Source of the DNA: Okeania sp. SIO2C9
GTDB lineage: Bacteria > Cyanobacteriota > Cyanobacteriia > Cyanobacteriales > Microcoleaceae
NCBI RefSeq assembly: GCF_010672455.1
Contig: NZ_JAAHGO010000067.1
Span: 1 to 50,189 of the forward strand
Length of the DNA: 50,189 nt
Direction: 5' to 3'
Position numbers and translations under genes: made by a program. Below, piece after piece: positions 47,517 to 50,189 of this stretch. The notes below the pieces were generated by a model. That model was not told the DNA's origin. It was given only the letters and a program-made list of their open reading frames with translations, and ran no database searches. Position 1 is the stretch's first letter; every line of letters starts with the position of its first letter.

Positions 47517-48803
47517 ATGCGTATTCTTATTTATTCCTATAATTATTACCCGGAACCAATTGGTATTGCTCCCTTAATGACAGAACTGGCAGAAGGTTTT
47601 GTGAAACGTGGTCATCAAGTTCGTGTAGTGACTGGTATGCCAAATTATCCTGAACGTAAAATTTATGATGAATACAAAGGAAAGTTTTTTTTAACTGAGG
47701 AACTAAATGGTGTAAAAGTTCAACGTAGTTATATCTATATTAAAGGTTCTAAACCAGGGGTTTTAGATCGATTATTGTTAGATGGTAGTTTTATTGTTTC
47801 TAGTCTTTGGCAAGCTTTTAATGGTTGGAAACCTGATGTTATTTTTGCAACGACTCCTCCTATATTAATTTCTTTACCAGTTAGTTTTTATGGATTATTT
47901 TCTAATTCTTCTGTGGTCTTAAATATTCAGGATATTGTTTCTGAAGCTGCTGTAAGAGTTGGGTTAGTTAAAAAAGATAGTTGGATAGTACGTATAGCTC
48001 AAGCTGTAGAAAAATTAGCTTATCTAAAAGCTGCTAAAATTAGCGTTATTGCTGAAGATTTTGTTACTAATTTAGTTGAACAAGGGGTTTCTCAAGACCG
48101 ACTTGTTTGTATTCCTAATTGGGTAGACCTGAATTTTATTAGACCTCTGGATAAAAATAATCAATTTAGAGAGGAACATAATCTTCAAGATAAATTTGTC
48201 GTTGTTTATTCTGGGAATATTGCTCTAACTCAAGGGTTAGAAACGGTAGTTAAAGCTGCTGTTAGTCTCAAGGAAAAATCGGAAATTTGTTTCGTAATTT
48301 TGGGGGAAGAAAAAGCACGTCAACAGTTAAAAGAGTGTTGTGATAAATATCAAGCAGATAATGTACTTTTGCTCCCTTTAGTACCACGAGAAAAATTACC
48401 AGAAATGTTATCTGCTGCTGATATTGGTTTAGTAATACAGAAAAAGACTGTTACTGCCTTTAATTTACCTTCAAAAATTCCTGTTATTCTTGCTAGTGGT
48501 CGTCCAATAGTAGCTTCTGTTCCAGATACAGGTACGGCAATAAGAGTTGTTACTGAAAGTGGTGGTGGAATAGTAGTTACTCCGGAAGATTCTCAAGCTT
48601 TGGCACAAGCAATTGTAGAGTTATATGAAAATCCAGAGAAACTTCAGCAACTTGGTCAGCAAGGAAGAAAATATGCTGAAGAAAATTTTGGTTCAAAAAA
48701 TGCTTTGAATAGTTATGAAGCTTTGTTTACTGAAATTTTAAATTTGAAGGAAGAAGGAGGAAGGAAGAAGGAAGAAGGAAAAAGGAAGGAGGAAGAAGGT
48801 TGA
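47517..48803 (+). CDS. GT4-family glycosyltransferase (WcaI/WbuB-like)
   Basis: 428 residues. The start MRILIYSYNYYPEPIGIAPL with TELAEGFVKRGHQVRVVTG is typical of WbuB/WcaI-type GT4 enzymes. The donor-binding C-domain has VVYSGNIALTQGLETVV, LPLVPREKLPEMLSAADIGL and the IPVILASGRPIVASVP segment. It adds a sugar to a growing lipid-linked glycan at the cytosolic membrane face, probably in the same pathway as the sugar transferase upstream. The last ~20 residues (KEEGGRKKEEGKRKEEEG) are translated from a GGAAGAAGG microsatellite, an unusual recent extension. The donor sugar is unknown. Confidence 0.88.
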   Translation: MRILIYSYNYYPEPIGIAPLMTELAEGFVKRGHQVRVVTGMPNYPERKIYDEYKGKFFLTEELNGVKVQRSYIYIKGSKPGVLDRLLLDGSFIVSSLWQAFNGWKPDVIFATTPPILISLPVSFYGLFSNSSVVLNIQDIVSEAAVRVGLVKKDSWIVRIAQAVEKLAYLKAAKISVIAEDFVTNLVEQGVSQDRLVCIPNWVDLNFIRPLDKNNQFREEHNLQDKFVVVYSGNIALTQGLETVVKAAVSLKEKSEICFVILGEEKARQQLKECCDKYQADNVLLLPLVPREKLPEMLSAADIGLVIQKKTVTAFNLPSKIPVILASGRPIVASVPDTGTAIRVVTESGGGIVVTPEDSQALAQAIVELYENPEKLQQLGQQGRKYAEENFGSKNALNSYEALFTEILNLKEEGGRKKEEGKRKEEEG

Positions 48804-48848
48804 TGAAATTTTAAATTTGAAGGAAGAAGGAAGGAGGAAAAAGGTTGA
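48733..48848. repeat. Tandem duplication of the glycosyltransferase 3' end with microsatellite
   Basis: GAAATTTTAAATTTGAAGGA with GGAAGAAGG units ending AAGGTTGAT occurs twice, the first copy coding and ending with the stop (48801-48803), the second downstream at 48804-48848. Confidence 0.75.
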
Positions 48849-49294
48849 TTATTATAGACATTTCCAAAAATTAAAAATCAAATCTATTCCGATCCATAAG
48901 TTATGAATTACTTCTCCCTATTGCCTATTCCCTCTTTTCTGGATAGGAAACAAGGAAAAAATATTTACCCAGTCAATTTTAAAGATGCTTTCTATACAAA
49001 GAAAATTTTTGTTTATTCACATTCCTAAAACAGCTTCAAAAAGGAGCGTATTTTGGGTAGATAAGGACAGAAAAATTAAGGGACGATTCTTTCAACTACC
49101 TCCTCTATAATTCCCATTCCTCCTGAATTTTGGATTCTGAATTCTGGATTCTCCCCTGACAAAAAGACTTTTTCAGCAAACCCTAATTAAACCCTTCTTT
49201 TTTTCCTACTTCTTCCTTCTTCCTTCTTCCTTCTTCCTTCTTCCTTTGCTATAAATTCAGGATTTTTAAAAAGTTAACAGGTCTTTTTAAAAAA
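48849..49294. other. Intergenic with a truncated MITE and STRR
   Basis: At about 49048-49184 GCGTATTTTGGG, AACTACCTCCTCTATAATTC and GACTTTTTCAGCAAACCCT form the right part of the AGGG(T/C)TTGC MITE family, with the left end missing. CTTCCTTCTTCCTTCTTCC heptamers follow at 49207-49243. Confidence 0.55.
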
Positions 49295-49342
49295 TAGGGG
49301 TAGGTTTCCATTTGAGCAAAATCTCTAGAAAACCTACCCCTA
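49295..49342. terminator. Bidirectional intrinsic terminator after ppa
   Basis: TAGGGGTAGGTTT (49295-49307) pairs perfectly with AAACCTACCCCTA (49330-49342) around a 22-nt loop. There is a T-run on either side (TTTTTT on the plus strand at 49345, and AAAAAA at 49288-49293 giving U-run on the minus strand). It serves ppa and may serve plus-strand transcription from the glycosyltransferase. Confidence 0.85.
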
Positions 49343-49377
49343 AATTTTTTGTAATTCCGAAAATACTAGAATTAATA

Positions 49378-49890
49378 TTACTTGCTTGCAGCTTTAACGA
49401 ATTTTTCTACTAATGGCATTACATGTTCAACATCTTTCCAACCAAGTATTTCTGTCACCTTTTTCTGTAAGTTTTTGTAGGTTCTAAAAAATTCTGCTAT
49501 TTCTTCTAATCGATGAGGTGCTATATCTTGGAGAGATTTAACCTCAGTGTAGCGCGGGTCTTTGTCCGGGACACAGAGAATTTTTTCATCTCTGTCCCCT
49601 CCATCAATCATCTCTAACATTCCGATGGGTCTTGCTGCAATAACGCATCCAGGAAATGTTGGTTCATCCATAATTACCATTCCATCAAGGGGGTCGCCAT
49701 CATCTGCTAGGGTGTTAGGGACAAAACCATAATCGTAAGGATATTGTACGGAAGAATAAAGTACTCGGTCAAGGGCAAAAGCTTGTAAATCTTTATCAAA
49801 CTCGTATTTATTTTTACTTCCTGCGGGAATTTCTATCAGGACATTTATTAGTCCTGGTTTTGGTTGGGCTGGAATTAGCGATAAATCCAC
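49378..49890 (-). CDS. ppa: Soluble inorganic pyrophosphatase (family I)
   Basis: 170 residues with a GTG start (49888-49890) preceded by GGAG at 8 nt. Hydrolyses pyrophosphate to phosphate in the cytosol, pulling biosynthetic reactions forward. The signature DDGDPLDG (residues 63-70) holds the metal aspartates. Other active-site segments are [11 protein letters not shown] (Lys and Glu), [11 protein letters not shown] and [19 protein letters not shown]. The length matches bacterial hexameric enzymes. A bidirectional terminator lies 36 bp beyond the stop. Single-gene unit. Confidence 0.97.
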   Translation of the reverse strand: MDLSLIPAQPKPGLINVLIEIPAGSKNKYEFDKDLQAFALDRVLYSSVQYPYDYGFVPNTLADDGDPLDGMVIMDEPTFPGCVIAARPIGMLEMIDGGDRDEKILCVPDKDPRYTEVKSLQDIAPHRLEEIAEFFRTYKNLQKKVTEILGWKDVEHVMPLVEKFVKAASK

Positions 49891-50011
49891 AAAATTTCTC
49901 CATCTTAACTAAAAAAAAGTATATCAGGACTCTGAACTAAAAGGAAGTAGGAAAGTCAAGCGATCGCCTTAGCTGATCGAAGTTTTAATTTAGATAGAGT
50001 ACGGAAGTTCT

Positions 50012-50049
50012 GCCTCCCTAAGAAAAAAGGCACTTATTCCTAGGGAGGC
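50012..50049. other. Hairpin upstream of ppa
   Basis: GCCTCCCTA (50012-50020) and TAGGGAGGC (50041-50049) are perfectly complementary with a 20-nt loop, followed by TTTCCC. It lies 120 bp upstream of ppa and might be the end of a transcript from beyond the window or part of a repeat. A GCGATCGCC HIP1 site is at 49960. Confidence 0.5.
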
Positions 50050-50189
50050 TTTCCCTATTTATTGAAATATAAATTCGGTCGTTATCTCTAGTAAATGGAA
50101 TAGTAGAGCGCCAAAAATAACAAGGAAAACTTACTGATTATCCTACTTTTGGTCTCCAGTTATATTTCTGTTGATTTTCCTTTTCTTAA

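Overview
This window looks like the chromosome of a filamentous, non-heterocystous cyanobacterium of the Trichodesmium/Okeania/Moorea kind. The evidence is the chlL and chlN genes of dark chlorophyll synthesis, a cyanobacterial SMC next to a PRC-barrel gene, DUF5331 and DUF3318 proteins, HIP1 octamers (GCGATCGC), heptameric STRR microsatellites, AT-rich DNA and low coding density. Intact genes cover only about 56% of the window. The genus is an inference; no rRNA gene is present to fix it.

Layout. 1-3565 (minus): 5' part of a giant modular surface protein that runs off the left edge. 3.7-9.8 kb: a region without intact genes, holding tnpB remnants, MITEs, a shattered relic of smc, a 67-bp array, a 44-bp array, a frame-broken tnpB and a 17/18-bp minisatellite. 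9.87-16.4 kb: intact smc, another broken tnpB element, and a PRC-barrel gene. 17.3-27.4 kb (minus): a signalling cluster of a response regulator-adenylate cyclase, a response regulator-diguanylate cyclase and a 1590-residue hybrid histidine kinase, the last two with no base between stop and start. 27.5-32.5 kb: repeats, a 45-residue membrane protein gene and a propeller-transglutaminase gene. 32.6-34.7 kb: a TpsB/FhaC-type outer-membrane transporter. 36.3-40.3 kb: chlL, a DUF5331 gene with 25-residue acidic repeats, and chlN. 41-45 kb: a cupin gene, a cytosine methyltransferase fragment cut by a MITE, and a DUF3318 gene. 45.6-48.8 kb: a STAS-sugar transferase fusion and a GT4 glycosyltransferase, probably for exopolysaccharide. 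49.4-49.9 kb (minus): inorganic pyrophosphatase.

How the genes fit together. chlL and chlN supply two of the three subunits of light-independent protochlorophyllide reductase; chlB is not in the window. The signalling cluster pairs the same REC-GAF input with two different second messengers (cAMP and c-di-GMP) beside a large sensor kinase. The STAS fusion suggests that the first step of glycan assembly is under protein-level switch control. Most of the rest is a stratified record of small transposable elements: at least four MITE families, several IS200/IS605-type (TnpB-only) remnants with no tnpA seen, and repeats nested in one another.

The most unusual observations are the exploded smc relic upstream of intact smc, the ordered higher-order structure of the 67-bp array, an ancestral repeat block that now contains three different MITEs, and the STAS-phosphoglycosyltransferase fusion. 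All homology statements rest on reading the sequence by eye; no database search was run.
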